NCBI GenBank assembly: GCA_947442115.1
Contig: CANEVK010000111.1
Coordinates: 1 to 8,378, forward strand
Source of the DNA: Bacteriovoracaceae bacterium
Lineage (GTDB): Bacteria > Bdellovibrionota > Bacteriovoracia > Bacteriovoracales > Bacteriovoracaceae
Direction: 5' to 3'
Length of the DNA: 8,378 bases
The translations under genes were made by a program, and so were the position numbers. Shown here piece after piece: positions 1 to 5,790 of this stretch (positions are counted from its first letter, which is position 1; each line of letters opens with the position of its first letter). Below the pieces are notes generated by a model. The model did not search any database. It had not been told where the DNA came from and saw only the letters and a program-made list of their open reading frames with translations.

Positions 1-212
1 ACTTCACCAGCTTTGGTGAGCCTGAGAAGGTTGCCATCTTTAACGGGTATCTTGAACGGAAGCCCTCTCCAGTTGGCGACGGAGTCGGCGGGGGAATATT
101 CTAGTTTCCCCGCTCTCTCATCATGATTCCAGAAAATGTAGACTCTCATGATCACTTCAAGAGTAATTAAAAAAATAAAAAGAGCACCTAGATAGGGAAC
201 ACTCTTTTTCAC
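1..212 (-). CDS. SGNH-hydrolase-like protein, N-terminal fragment (runs off window)
   Basis: This is a 70-codon open frame starting at a GTG (212-210) and still open at base 1, so only the N-terminus is visible. The GTG overlaps the TGA of the upstream gene as GTGA, which suggests translational coupling, and a GAAGG lies 4 nt before it. Residues 5-19 form one hydrophobic segment after two lysines, fitting a signal anchor or inner-membrane segment. The following part (about residues 45-70, with W, LP, K and DG in order) lines up with residues 42-70 of the complete SGNH-like protein at 6277-7269. That protein also has an N-terminal membrane segment followed by the same W..LP.K...DG pattern. I therefore call it a paralogue. 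The catalytic motifs would lie outside the window, so hydrolase function is inferred only from the paralogue. Confidence 0.65.
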   Translation of the reverse strand, partial: MKKSVPYLGALFIFLITLEVIMRVYIFWNHDERAGKLEYSPADSVANWRGLPFKIPVKDGNLLRLTKAGE

Positions 213-805
213 GATGCCTTCGAAGTCCCGGAAGGGATTATCCCACTAACAAGTAATTCTTTATCTGATACATGCTGACTCGAAAGGACTTTTTTAAAAA
301 CTAATTCGTTCTCGTATCCGTATTTATTTTTTGTAGCGAGATTAGTCATGAGAGTCGTCATTGCCTCGAAACAGGTCGAAACCATACTATAAAAGCAAGG
401 AATATCTAAAAATGAAGGAGATACGTTATTGAGATGACCGTAAGCCATTTTGCCAAGTTGGGCGTAATAGTGGGTATCAACAATTTTTTTATTAACCGAC
501 TCAGAGAAATAGCCACAAACAAGAAGAGACATGTCAGCGACTTCTTTATACGTTTTTTTTTGATCTTCACGACTCATTTGCATAGCTTCAAGAAGTTTAA
601 TCCCAAGAATTTTTTCGCGGACTCTTCCCTCAGATACGTCGAAGAAGTCCTGAGATAGGGAAAACTTGTCTAAAACTTCTGATGAATAAAAAATGATTGA
701 TTCAGGAACCGGACAAAGTGACTTTTTATTCAGTTCGTTAAGACCTTCAAAGAAAAAACCCTGAAGATTTGATGATGTGATGATCTTCCTCGATGTATCG
801 ACCAT
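209..805 (-). CDS. Conserved-looking protein of unknown function, 198 aa
   Basis: A soluble, mostly helical 198-residue protein with no signal peptide, no membrane segment and no motif I can assign. A central stretch (about residues 90-122) containing LLVCGYFSESV, then THYYAQLGKMAYGHL, resembles a helical domain I loosely associate with uncharacterised deltaproteobacterial and Bdellovibrionota proteins. That recollection is weak. The start is well supported: the ATG at 805 is preceded by a strong purine-rich ribosome binding site (AGGGGGG, about 7 nt upstream) and by an extended -10 element at 838-830. Its stop overlaps the GTG of the next gene by 4 nt, so it is the first gene of a two-gene or longer operon with an SGNH-hydrolase-like protein. 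Function unknown. Confidence 0.8.
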   Translation of the reverse strand: MVDTSRKIITSSNLQGFFFEGLNELNKKSLCPVPESIIFYSSEVLDKFSLSQDFFDVSEGRVREKILGIKLLEAMQMSREDQKKTYKEVADMSLLVCGYFSESVNKKIVDTHYYAQLGKMAYGHLNNVSPSFLDIPCFYSMVSTCFEAMTTLMTNLATKNKYGYENELVFKKVLSSQHVSDKELLVSGIIPSGTSKAS

Positions 806-829
806 GGATGATCCCCCCTGTCTTATTTT

Positions 830-838
830 ATCATATCA
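830..838 (-). promoter_or_regulatory. Probable extended -10 promoter for the 198-aa gene
   Basis: On the minus strand the bases read TGATATGAT: an extended -10 (TGn) followed by TATGAT, which matches five of six bases of TATAAT. Transcription would start about 18 nt before the ATG at 805, leaving a short leader that contains the AGGGGGG ribosome binding site. No good -35 box is present at the usual distance, which is tolerable for an extended -10 promoter. This is a sequence match only. Confidence 0.35.
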
Positions 839-859
839 TTGAGAACCTGAGTTTAAGGG

Positions 860-883
860 CATGGCAATTATTGCCCCGCCATG
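860..883. repeat. Nested inverted repeats in divergent promoter gap
   Basis: CATGGC at 860-865 is matched by GCCATG at 878-883. Inside it, GGCAAT (863-868) and ATTGCC (870-875) form a perfect 6+1+6 inverted repeat. The site sits in the 100-bp gap between the divergent genes starting at 805 and 906, a natural position for an operator acting on both. It is not followed by a T-run and does not lie at a gene end, so a terminator is unlikely. The rest of 806-905 holds the promoter-like element at 830-838 and two tiny ORFs (881-895 and 892-909). Confidence 0.3.
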
Positions 884-905
884 AAAAATACATGAATATA
901 AAGGG

Positions 906-1649
906 ATGAAGAGATTACGGGTTCTGTTTGCTTTAGTTTTGTTGGTGATGTTTTTCCCCTTATGGCGGAGCCTCGATTATTTAGTGATTTTCGTTCCTTC
1001 CGCTGTGCTGTACACACTTACACTCTCACTTGGAACGTTACTATTTATCCTGATTCCCATCCACGTATCGCTACCTAAAGTTCAAAAAAAATTTCTTTTT
1101 CTGGGCTGGATAGCCGCTTCCGCTCTTATCTGGTCTGGGAGTCCTTTTTCAGAGAAGGCGACCAGACACTATGAACTTCGGCATTGCGGCCTCTCTACTT
1201 TTGCTGGATTCCTCTATCCAGTCATCAAATTTTTACCGCCAGCTCACCATGACGATATCGAGGTGAGAAACCAAATGTGCTGGGTCCGAAAAATGGTTTC
1301 GAGACTTCCTGAGCAAATTGATGATGTAAAAGAACTTCAGAATCATTTGGAGGTCCTAAGGCTGAAACTTCTAAGCCCACCTAATAAATATAAGGCCACA
1401 CTGCCATTGATTGCCATCCTTCATGGATCAATTTCAGCAAGTCTATTTGGTCCTATTTTAGCATCCGTTGAAATAGGAAAGATCTTTGTCGATTCTCTCC
1501 ATTTCTGGAAGGGTCACTATACTGTCGAAATAAACGCACTTGAGTATCCATGGTACGCATGGCCTCATTCCGCGATTATCAAGTGGGAATATGGAATCAT
1601 AGAGAAAAACTGGGAAGGAATTGTGAATGGATTTAAATTTGAAAACTAA
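906..1649 (+). CDS. Unknown membrane protein, 247 aa
   Basis: I do not recognise the family. The N-terminal third is hydrophobic: residues 4-20, roughly 25-52 and 63-78 look like three membrane segments, the first preceded by KRLR. The remainder (about 80-247) is largely polar and probably lies on one side of the membrane. It holds two cysteines (C94 and C125) and a helical, charged stretch around 135-156. A mildly hydrophobic patch at 165-190 could be a fourth segment. The ATG at 906 has AAAGGG directly abutting it, too close for a normal ribosome binding site. The only nearby alternative, ATG 948, would delete the first membrane segment and has no better signal. The stop overlaps the convergent nuclease gene by 4 bp. 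It is transcribed alone. Confidence 0.75.
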   Translation: MKRLRVLFALVLLVMFFPLWRSLDYLVIFVPSAVLYTLTLSLGTLLFILIPIHVSLPKVQKKFLFLGWIAASALIWSGSPFSEKATRHYELRHCGLSTFAGFLYPVIKFLPPAHHDDIEVRNQMCWVRKMVSRLPEQIDDVKELQNHLEVLRLKLLSPPNKYKATLPLIAILHGSISASLFGPILASVEIGKIFVDSLHFWKGHYTVEINALEYPWYAWPHSAIIKWEYGIIEKNWEGIVNGFKFEN

Positions 1650-2575
1650 GGCGTAAAGAAATCTGGTTCAACGTAGTCAGGGGTCAGTGGAAATGGAAAA
1701 TAAGATTCGCCGAATAAAGGCTTACCAGACCGGTTATAGGCCTCTTCAATAGAATGCGCCAAAAGTGCTGCGCTTCTTCCCATTGCTTTCACTATTATCG
1801 GCTCCCATAATAATAAAATGCTCCCATCTAAATGACGAATCGCCGATTTCTTTGAAAAAGACTTTTCTTTTACGGGATCTGTTTTTATGAGAAATTTTAC
1901 GTCTTTAAAAGCTTCTGAAGCCAATTGCCTCATTGATAAAAGGATATCCGCATTTCCTAATTTTTCATTCCTTGCGGATGCAACAATCTTTTCCAAGGCT
2001 TCAGGTCCGAGTAGTGATGGGACATGGGTTTCATAAAAGTCATGTAATCCACTATGACCAATTTTTCTACCATCAAAATCTTCAGTCACATGGAAAGGTA
2101 CTCCATTATCAGCAACGAAGTGCCCCATAAGTCCAACGTTAATAAGAAAATTTTCTGCACTTTTCTTCTTTCCTTCAGAGATTGCCCGCCTAAAAAATTG
2201 CTCTGCTCGCCACCAGTTTGAACCAAGCTCTTTTGCCTTTTCTTTCATGCTCAAAGACTTCGGAAGTTTTGCTAGAGCATCTTGGTATTTGAGTGGGACT
2301 AATCCGATTGAGACATTGAGTTTCTCATGATTTATGTAGTGAGTGGAATTACCTATCATCGATTGGGGATAAAGACCTCTCCAAAAGATATCCGGTACAA
2401 GGCAAAGGTGATTCAACATTTGGGATTTTTTCAAAAGAAAGCTTTTCAGGTTTTTATCTTTTACAAGATAGATACTTGCTTCACAAACAAGAGTATGGCC
2501 TCGATTTCCCCAGGCGTGTGCTTTACTAGAAAAAAGTGTTGTTAAAAGAAGGCAAATTCCAATCAGTCTCATCAT
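1646..2575 (-). CDS. Secreted S1/P1-type zinc-dependent nuclease, 309 aa
   Basis: This is a member of the S1/P1 nuclease / zinc-dependent phospholipase C superfamily, whose members cleave single-stranded nucleic acid or phosphodiesters with a tri-zinc centre. Residues 1-21 are a signal peptide ending AHA, so cleavage leaves Trp22 as the mature N-terminus; in this family that Trp is itself a zinc ligand. The other expected ligands are visible in order: H27, D62, H79, H152, D156 and H162 (GHFVADNGVPFH), then H178 and E182 (HDFYE). P1 nuclease has Asp at the last position; Glu is typical of the Bacillus phospholipase C branch. The W-to-H spacing (mature W1, H6) is P1-like. Length fits the family. 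The product should be periplasmic or extracellular. Start: ATG 2575, or the next ATG at 2572; neither has a clear ribosome binding site. Exact substrate is not proven. Confidence 0.9.
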   Translation of the reverse strand: MMRLIGICLLLTTLFSSKAHAWGNRGHTLVCEASIYLVKDKNLKSFLLKKSQMLNHLCLVPDIFWRGLYPQSMIGNSTHYINHEKLNVSIGLVPLKYQDALAKLPKSLSMKEKAKELGSNWWRAEQFFRRAISEGKKKSAENFLINVGLMGHFVADNGVPFHVTEDFDGRKIGHSGLHDFYETHVPSLLGPEALEKIVASARNEKLGNADILLSMRQLASEAFKDVKFLIKTDPVKEKSFSKKSAIRHLDGSILLLWEPIIVKAMGRSAALLAHSIEEAYNRSGKPLFGESYFPFPLTPDYVEPDFFTP

Positions 2576-3353
2576 GAGAGATTATCATCCGATTGCATTC
2601 TCTTCAATATTTAGCGATTATTGTACTGTGAAGTTTCAAAAACCAGTTCTACTTTTTACAACCCCTAGGAGCGGTAGCACTCCTATGTATCAGATCCTGG
2701 AAAGGTTCCTCTCTCTTAATAATGGTGTCTATGGGGTTGAAGAACCTTTGAACCCTTTCTACGCAAGGTACACAGAGGAAAACGAAAGGGTCGTATGGAC
2801 AAGATCAGCGAATGAAATTTCCCGAACAGATTACGAAAGAATTTATACTGAAAGACTCACACTCATAAAAAAACACTACGGACGTCTTTTTTTCAAAGTT
2901 TTCCCCTCTGCTTTTAGACCCGAAGCTTTTGAGTGGCTGACTGAAAAACATGAGTTCATCACTCACGAGAGAAAGAATCTGTTTGAGCAGGCACTCAGTA
3001 ACCTCTTAAGTGACTCCGCAAAGCACTGGTACAGTGAGAATGGGATTAAACCCGAAAATCATTCTTTAATAGCTAGTCGAGATGCCTTCGTAAATTTTGA
3101 AAAATCTTATTTTCATTTCTTGCAGCTCAAAAAACTACTTAAGCCTAAGGCGAAATTTTATTATGAAGATTTCTTAGTCAAATCTCCTCATGAACTTTTA
3201 AAAGAAGCGGGATTTGATGGTTTGTTTCACCAAGAGAATTTCACTCTCACGAAGAAACAATCGCCCGACGATAAGCTTCTCGTGTTTAAAAACGGAAAAG
3301 ATATTTTGAGTTGGTATAGGGATTCGATGCTGCAGACAATCTGCCCGCACTAG
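2574..3353 (+). CDS. PAPS-dependent sulfotransferase, 259 aa
   Basis: Predicted to move a sulfuryl group from PAPS to an acceptor, probably a carbohydrate or lipid given the neighbours. Key parts: TTPRSGST at residues 29-36 is the 5'-phosphosulfate-binding loop after a beta-strand (PVLLF). ERKNLFEQALS (132-142) supplies the R...S pair typical of 3'-phosphate binding. YYEDFLVKSPHELL (196-209) is the usual late YED element, and KQSPDD...NG near 228-241 resembles the C-terminal segment of Stf0-like enzymes. No signal peptide, so it is cytoplasmic. The ATG at 2574 shares two bases with the start codon of the divergent nuclease gene and lacks a ribosome binding site. GTG 2628 (VKFQKPVLLF) would put the PAPS loop at the distance from the N-terminus usual for such enzymes and is a serious alternative. 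The APS kinase at 5791 could supply its donor. Confidence 0.85.
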   Translation: MRDYHPIAFSSIFSDYCTVKFQKPVLLFTTPRSGSTPMYQILERFLSLNNGVYGVEEPLNPFYARYTEENERVVWTRSANEISRTDYERIYTERLTLIKKHYGRLFFKVFPSAFRPEAFEWLTEKHEFITHERKNLFEQALSNLLSDSAKHWYSENGIKPENHSLIASRDAFVNFEKSYFHFLQLKKLLKPKAKFYYEDFLVKSPHELLKEAGFDGLFHQENFTLTKKQSPDDKLLVFKNGKDILSWYRDSMLQTICPH

Positions 3354-3484
3354 CGGCTGCTACTTGCGTAAAGACCTATGTCTTTAACCTTCACTTTACG
3401 AAGTCCACCAAATGCCTTTTTGGGTTTTTCAACCTTTTGGGCCTGATCATGGGGAGGTCCTGGAATTTTCGATTTTTTGCTCAC
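3350..3484 (-). CDS. Small basic protein, 44 aa (unrecognised)
   Basis: A short frame from GTG 3484 to TAG 3350 encoding 44 residues: MSKKSKIPGPP at the start, a lysine-rich middle (KVEKPKKAFGGLRKVKVKD) and the end IGLYASSSR. About a quarter of its residues are Lys or Arg; it has no hydrophobic segment. It fills most of the otherwise empty 153-bp interval between the sulfotransferase and glycosyltransferase stops. It lies on the same strand as the glycosyltransferase, 22 nt downstream of its stop, with an AAGG 13 nt before the GTG. Its TAG overlaps the sulfotransferase TAG within a CTAG tetramer, the same tail-to-tail geometry seen at 1646-1649. That geometry and the gap-filling support a real gene, but it is short, starts with GTG and I recognise no family. 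Function unknown; nucleic-acid or membrane-surface binding would suit the charge. Confidence 0.5.
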   Translation of the reverse strand: MSKKSKIPGPPHDQAQKVEKPKKAFGGLRKVKVKDIGLYASSSR

Positions 3485-3506
3485 GCCTTATCATACCTTA
3501 ATTGAG

Positions 3507-4478
3507 TTATTCACGCCCGCTGAATATTAATTTAGTTTTGTGCAAAACCCCTAAGGGCCAGTCTTTACTAGGTGTTACACCCTGGTTAATCAGATTCAAG
3601 GCTTTGATTTCTAGCTCTTTTCGGTTCAATATTCGTCCTCGAATTTCCTTATAGGCAGGACTTAATGGCAAATCAATCTGCATCTCTTGAAGAATCTCCT
3701 TCGCACTGGGAAATGCATCATCGGTCACTAAGAATTTTCTGACATTGGCACCTACGATATCCCGATGTGCTCCCCAGTTTGATAAGAGAAGCGGCCAACC
3801 AGCTTGTTGTGCCTGGGCAGCACTAACTCCAAAATCTTCGTTGATGAAAGTAGAAAAATTGAAGAGGACTGGTTGCATCATTTCCGTTTTAATCCAATCA
3901 TCTGATGAAACGCCTACATAAATCTCGGGTTTAAATTTCCAATTCAAATGTTCAATCAGATTCTTGAATTCCTTCATCTCTGTTTTCTCTTTCTCGCTCT
4001 TTCCTTGCTTGAGAATTCCGAAAATAATAGGCAGGACTTCCTCTCCTAATTCCTGAAGTTCTGAACATATTCTTAAATATGTACCAAAGCCTTTTTCTGA
4101 AGAAATTCGTCCACTATACACTAAGGTCCATCGAGTCTTTTTCGGAGGAAAACGACGGGCCGGAAGTGTGAGTGGAAAAAGCTCGTAACGGGGTATAAGT
4201 CCCATCTCAGTCTCGTTCATTTGACCGATGAGGATTCGTGCCTTTCGAGCTACTGAGCATAAAGACCACAATCTAAATTTATCTCCGGGCCATGTTTGAA
4301 ACGAAAGTATTTCTTCATGCAAACGACCGACAAGAATAACATCAACCTCTTCGCTCGCTTGGTAAGATGAAGGCTCATGAACACAGGGAATAAAAGGTGT
4401 TGTTGAATATTTATGATTGAACCATTCTGTGCAATGCTTTTCGAGTACGCTAAGACTTGGCCACAAATAACTCTTCAT
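3507..4478 (-). CDS. GT4-like glycosyltransferase, 323 aa
   Basis: A GT-B fold glycosyltransferase related to GT4 (group 1), expected to transfer a sugar from a nucleotide-sugar to a growing glycan on the cytoplasmic side. LVYSGRISSEKG at 119-130 is the start of the C-terminal donor domain. EDFGVSAAQAQQAGWP at 214-229 is the EX7E region, followed by SNWGAHRD (233-240) in place of the usual GGxxE turn. The second Glu of EX7E is Gln (Q222). It is clearly paralogous to the protein at 7266-8378: the shared elements include LVYSGR, EDFGVS.AQAQ..GWP, W..HRD and the WP..K.RLW motif near 63-71. The in-frame stop upstream of ATG 4478 shows it lacks the N-terminal extension (47 residues or more) seen in that paralogue. 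There is no membrane segment. It is probably cotranscribed with the 44-aa gene downstream. Confidence 0.85.
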   Translation of the reverse strand: MKSYLWPSLSVLEKHCTEWFNHKYSTTPFIPCVHEPSSYQASEEVDVILVGRLHEEILSFQTWPGDKFRLWSLCSVARKARILIGQMNETEMGLIPRYELFPLTLPARRFPPKKTRWTLVYSGRISSEKGFGTYLRICSELQELGEEVLPIIFGILKQGKSEKEKTEMKEFKNLIEHLNWKFKPEIYVGVSSDDWIKTEMMQPVLFNFSTFINEDFGVSAAQAQQAGWPLLLSNWGAHRDIVGANVRKFLVTDDAFPSAKEILQEMQIDLPLSPAYKEIRGRILNRKELEIKALNLINQGVTPSKDWPLGVLHKTKLIFSGRE

Positions 4479-4499
4479 GGAAATATTTTCAAGTACTTA

Positions 4500-4513
4500 G
4501 TGATTTAAATCAA
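4500..4513. promoter_or_regulatory. FNR-type palindrome between glycosyltransferase and fic genes
   Basis: The bases GTGATTTAAATCAA match the FNR/CRP-superfamily consensus TTGAT-N4-ATCAA at every defined position but the first. The core TGATTTAAATCA (4501-4512) is a perfect 12-bp palindrome. A second perfect palindrome, AAGTACTT, lies at 4491-4498. The site is inside the 51-bp gap between divergent start codons (4478 minus, 4530 plus), so one bound regulator could affect both genes. CATAAT at 4516-4521 is a possible -10 for the plus-strand gene but would leave almost no leader. An AT-rich palindrome can arise by chance. Confidence 0.35.
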
Positions 4514-4529
4514 TGCATAATTAGGAAGA

Positions 4530-5243
4530 ATGACCAAGTACAATGCTTTTAGAAAACATGCGATTCCATTTGAGATGTCACCAACGAGCGACTTCAGCCA
4601 AAAATTGTCTGTATTTAAAGAAATCGATTCCAAGCTTCAACAATTAAAAATTCCGGAGCGCCAGAATCTAGTAAAAAAACTCCGGAAAAAATGGCTTTCT
4701 TTACCTGAAAACGAAGAAATGAAAAGAGAATTGGGACTGGAGGAAGGGTATGCTTTCACAGCAAGTTTTGACAATCTTCCGCTGTCTGAGATAGCAAAAC
4801 TCAATGGTATTTTTCGAGGGATTTTTTTCCCAACAGCTTTAAGGAATACTGCCACTTACATTAGAAATGCAAAGAATGAAGTCGTCAGAGAATTCCCTCC
4901 TCACCAAGCTCTCCCTGAACTATTAAATGAACTTAAAGTCTGGGATTATGAGAATAAAGATCAGTTATCGGCTTTCATTCTTCATTTTCTTATTCTCTCT
5001 ATACACCCTTTCGATGACGGTAATGGAAGGCTCGCACGGGCGTATGAGTGGTCAAGGTTAAGACAAATTGGGTTTAAGTTTCAATCAGGATGGGGGCCCG
5101 AGGTCATCATTCACTGGCAAGCCTCACGCTATAATGAAGTTCTGGAATCATGTCGTGAATCTGGATTTGTGGATGACTTCATTTCGTTTATGCTTGACGG
5201 ATACATTGGGACCGGAGAGGCACTCATATTGTCATCAATCTGA
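4530..5243 (+). CDS. Fic-domain protein (predicted AMPylator), 237 aa
   Basis: Fic enzymes transfer AMP (or another nucleotide moiety) from a nucleotide substrate to a hydroxyl side chain of a target protein. The full signature HPFDDGNGRLAR is at residues 159-170: H159 is the catalytic base, F161 packs in the core, D163 should bind Mg, and G164-N165-G166-R167 form the anion hole. The preceding helical core and flap region (about 92-140, with GIFFPTALRN and EFPPH) fit the family. I find no inhibitory (S/T)xxxE(G/N) motif; the nearest, SLPEN at 57-61, is one residue too short. No winged-helix or other extra domain is evident; residues 20-70 are a charged helical N-terminus. Start: ATG 4530 with AGGA 5 nt upstream. 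The PqqD-like gene follows after 20 nt, so the two are probably cotranscribed. Target unknown. Confidence 0.9.
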   Translation: MTKYNAFRKHAIPFEMSPTSDFSQKLSVFKEIDSKLQQLKIPERQNLVKKLRKKWLSLPENEEMKRELGLEEGYAFTASFDNLPLSEIAKLNGIFRGIFFPTALRNTATYIRNAKNEVVREFPPHQALPELLNELKVWDYENKDQLSAFILHFLILSIHPFDDGNGRLARAYEWSRLRQIGFKFQSGWGPEVIIHWQASRYNEVLESCRESGFVDDFISFMLDGYIGTGEALILSSI

Positions 5244-5263
5244 TATTGATTTAGGATACCTAT

Positions 5264-5536
5264 ATGACTCCCATGCCAATCAAAAATTCAGCCTTACTTT
5301 TCAGAGTCGCAGCGAATGAAACTGTTATTTTCGTCGATCTTGAAGAAGAAGATTTCTTTTGGGAACTTGAAGGGCTTGCCGTTGATATGTGGAAAGACAT
5401 TGACGGGAAAAAGAGCTGGCAAGAAATAAAAAATCTTCACCGAGAGAGTTTTTCTGAAGATGAGGGTGATTTTGAAGAGATGGCAGAAATACTTTTCAAA
5501 GAACTCATCTATTCAAAAATTATTTTTCTTAAGTAA
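5264..5536 (+). CDS. PqqD-like small protein (RRE-type fold), 90 aa
   Basis: The 90-residue protein fits the PqqD-family layout. N-terminal beta-strands (about 11-37, FRVAANETVIFVDLE, then FFWELEG) are followed by EGLAVDMWKDIDGKKSWQEI (36-55), the position of the family's L..g..iW..ldG..t..eI pattern. A C-terminal helix pair ends in a strand, IIFLK. PqqD folds (RiPP recognition elements) hold a peptide substrate for a modifying enzyme, and related stand-alone versions occur in bacterial polysaccharide clusters. ATG 5264 has AGGA 7 nt upstream; ATG 5273 is the alternative. It lies 20 nt behind the Fic gene, which suggests a shared transcript and perhaps a shared process. Its stop overlaps the convergent 79-aa gene by 8 bp. 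I see no RiPP precursor or radical-SAM gene nearby, so a peptide-binding role is inference from fold alone. Confidence 0.65.
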   Translation: MTPMPIKNSALLFRVAANETVIFVDLEEEDFFWELEGLAVDMWKDIDGKKSWQEIKNLHRESFSEDEGDFEEMAEILFKELIYSKIIFLK

Positions 5537-5768
5537 CATCCGCAATAACGACTTCCGTCTTTGATTCATTCCATAGAGGTGTGCCTATCATCGTGATATG
5601 CCACTTAAGAACACCCGGGGATATTTCATCGCAAGTACTCCATGCTTTAGTATTTATCTTAACACTCTGCGCTAGATATTCATGATCGCCGTATAAAACA
5701 CGCCAACCAGGAAGCCCCTCAAGGGGGGACTTAGAAGCTTCGGTATTAAATCTTATTTTGATAAGCAT
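5529..5768 (-). CDS. Small protein of unknown function, 79 aa
   Basis: A compact 79-residue protein with alternating strand-like segments: IKIRFN (3-8), GWRVLYG (21-27), EYLAQSVKINTKAW (30-43), GVLKWHITMIG (52-62) and TEVVIADV (71-78). It looks like a small all-beta domain with conserved-looking Trp, Gly and His positions. There is no signal peptide or membrane segment. I do not recognise a named family. ATG 5768 lies 22 bp from the divergent APS kinase start and has no ribosome binding site. Its 3' end overlaps the PqqD-like gene by 8 bp. The opposite strand is not a better coding candidate here, and the composition looks like real protein, so I call it a gene. Any link to Fic/PqqD or to sulfate activation rests on position only. 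Confidence 0.65.
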   Translation of the reverse strand: MLIKIRFNTEASKSPLEGLPGWRVLYGDHEYLAQSVKINTKAWSTCDEISPGVLKWHITMIGTPLWNESKTEVVIADVT

Positions 5769-5790
5769 AATTCGAAGTTAACATAAAACT

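Noticed and set aside
434..658. 74-codon plus-strand frame opposite the 198-aa gene
   Set aside because: It is antisense to a gene with a strong ribosome binding site and promoter-like element; its composition is shadow-like.
1933..2545. Two plus-strand frames (65 and 72 codons) opposite the S1/P1 nuclease
   Set aside because: They are antisense to a gene with a full set of zinc ligands, have no domain and no ribosome binding site.
5068..5319. 83-codon plus-strand frame bridging the Fic and PqqD-like genes
   Set aside because: It is an out-of-frame shadow of the Fic C-terminus and the PqqD-like N-terminus; both real frames have family motifs and this one has none.
5715..5726. CCCC TCAA GGGG hairpin as a terminator
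   Set aside because: The stem is only 4-5 bp, has no T-run, and lies inside the 79-aa coding sequence near its start rather than at a gene end.
4530..5768. Classical Fic toxin-antitoxin (FicT/FicA) pair
   Set aside because: Neither small neighbour carries the (S/T)xxxE(G/N) antitoxin motif; one is PqqD-like, downstream of Fic rather than in the usual upstream antitoxin position, and the other is on the opposite strand.
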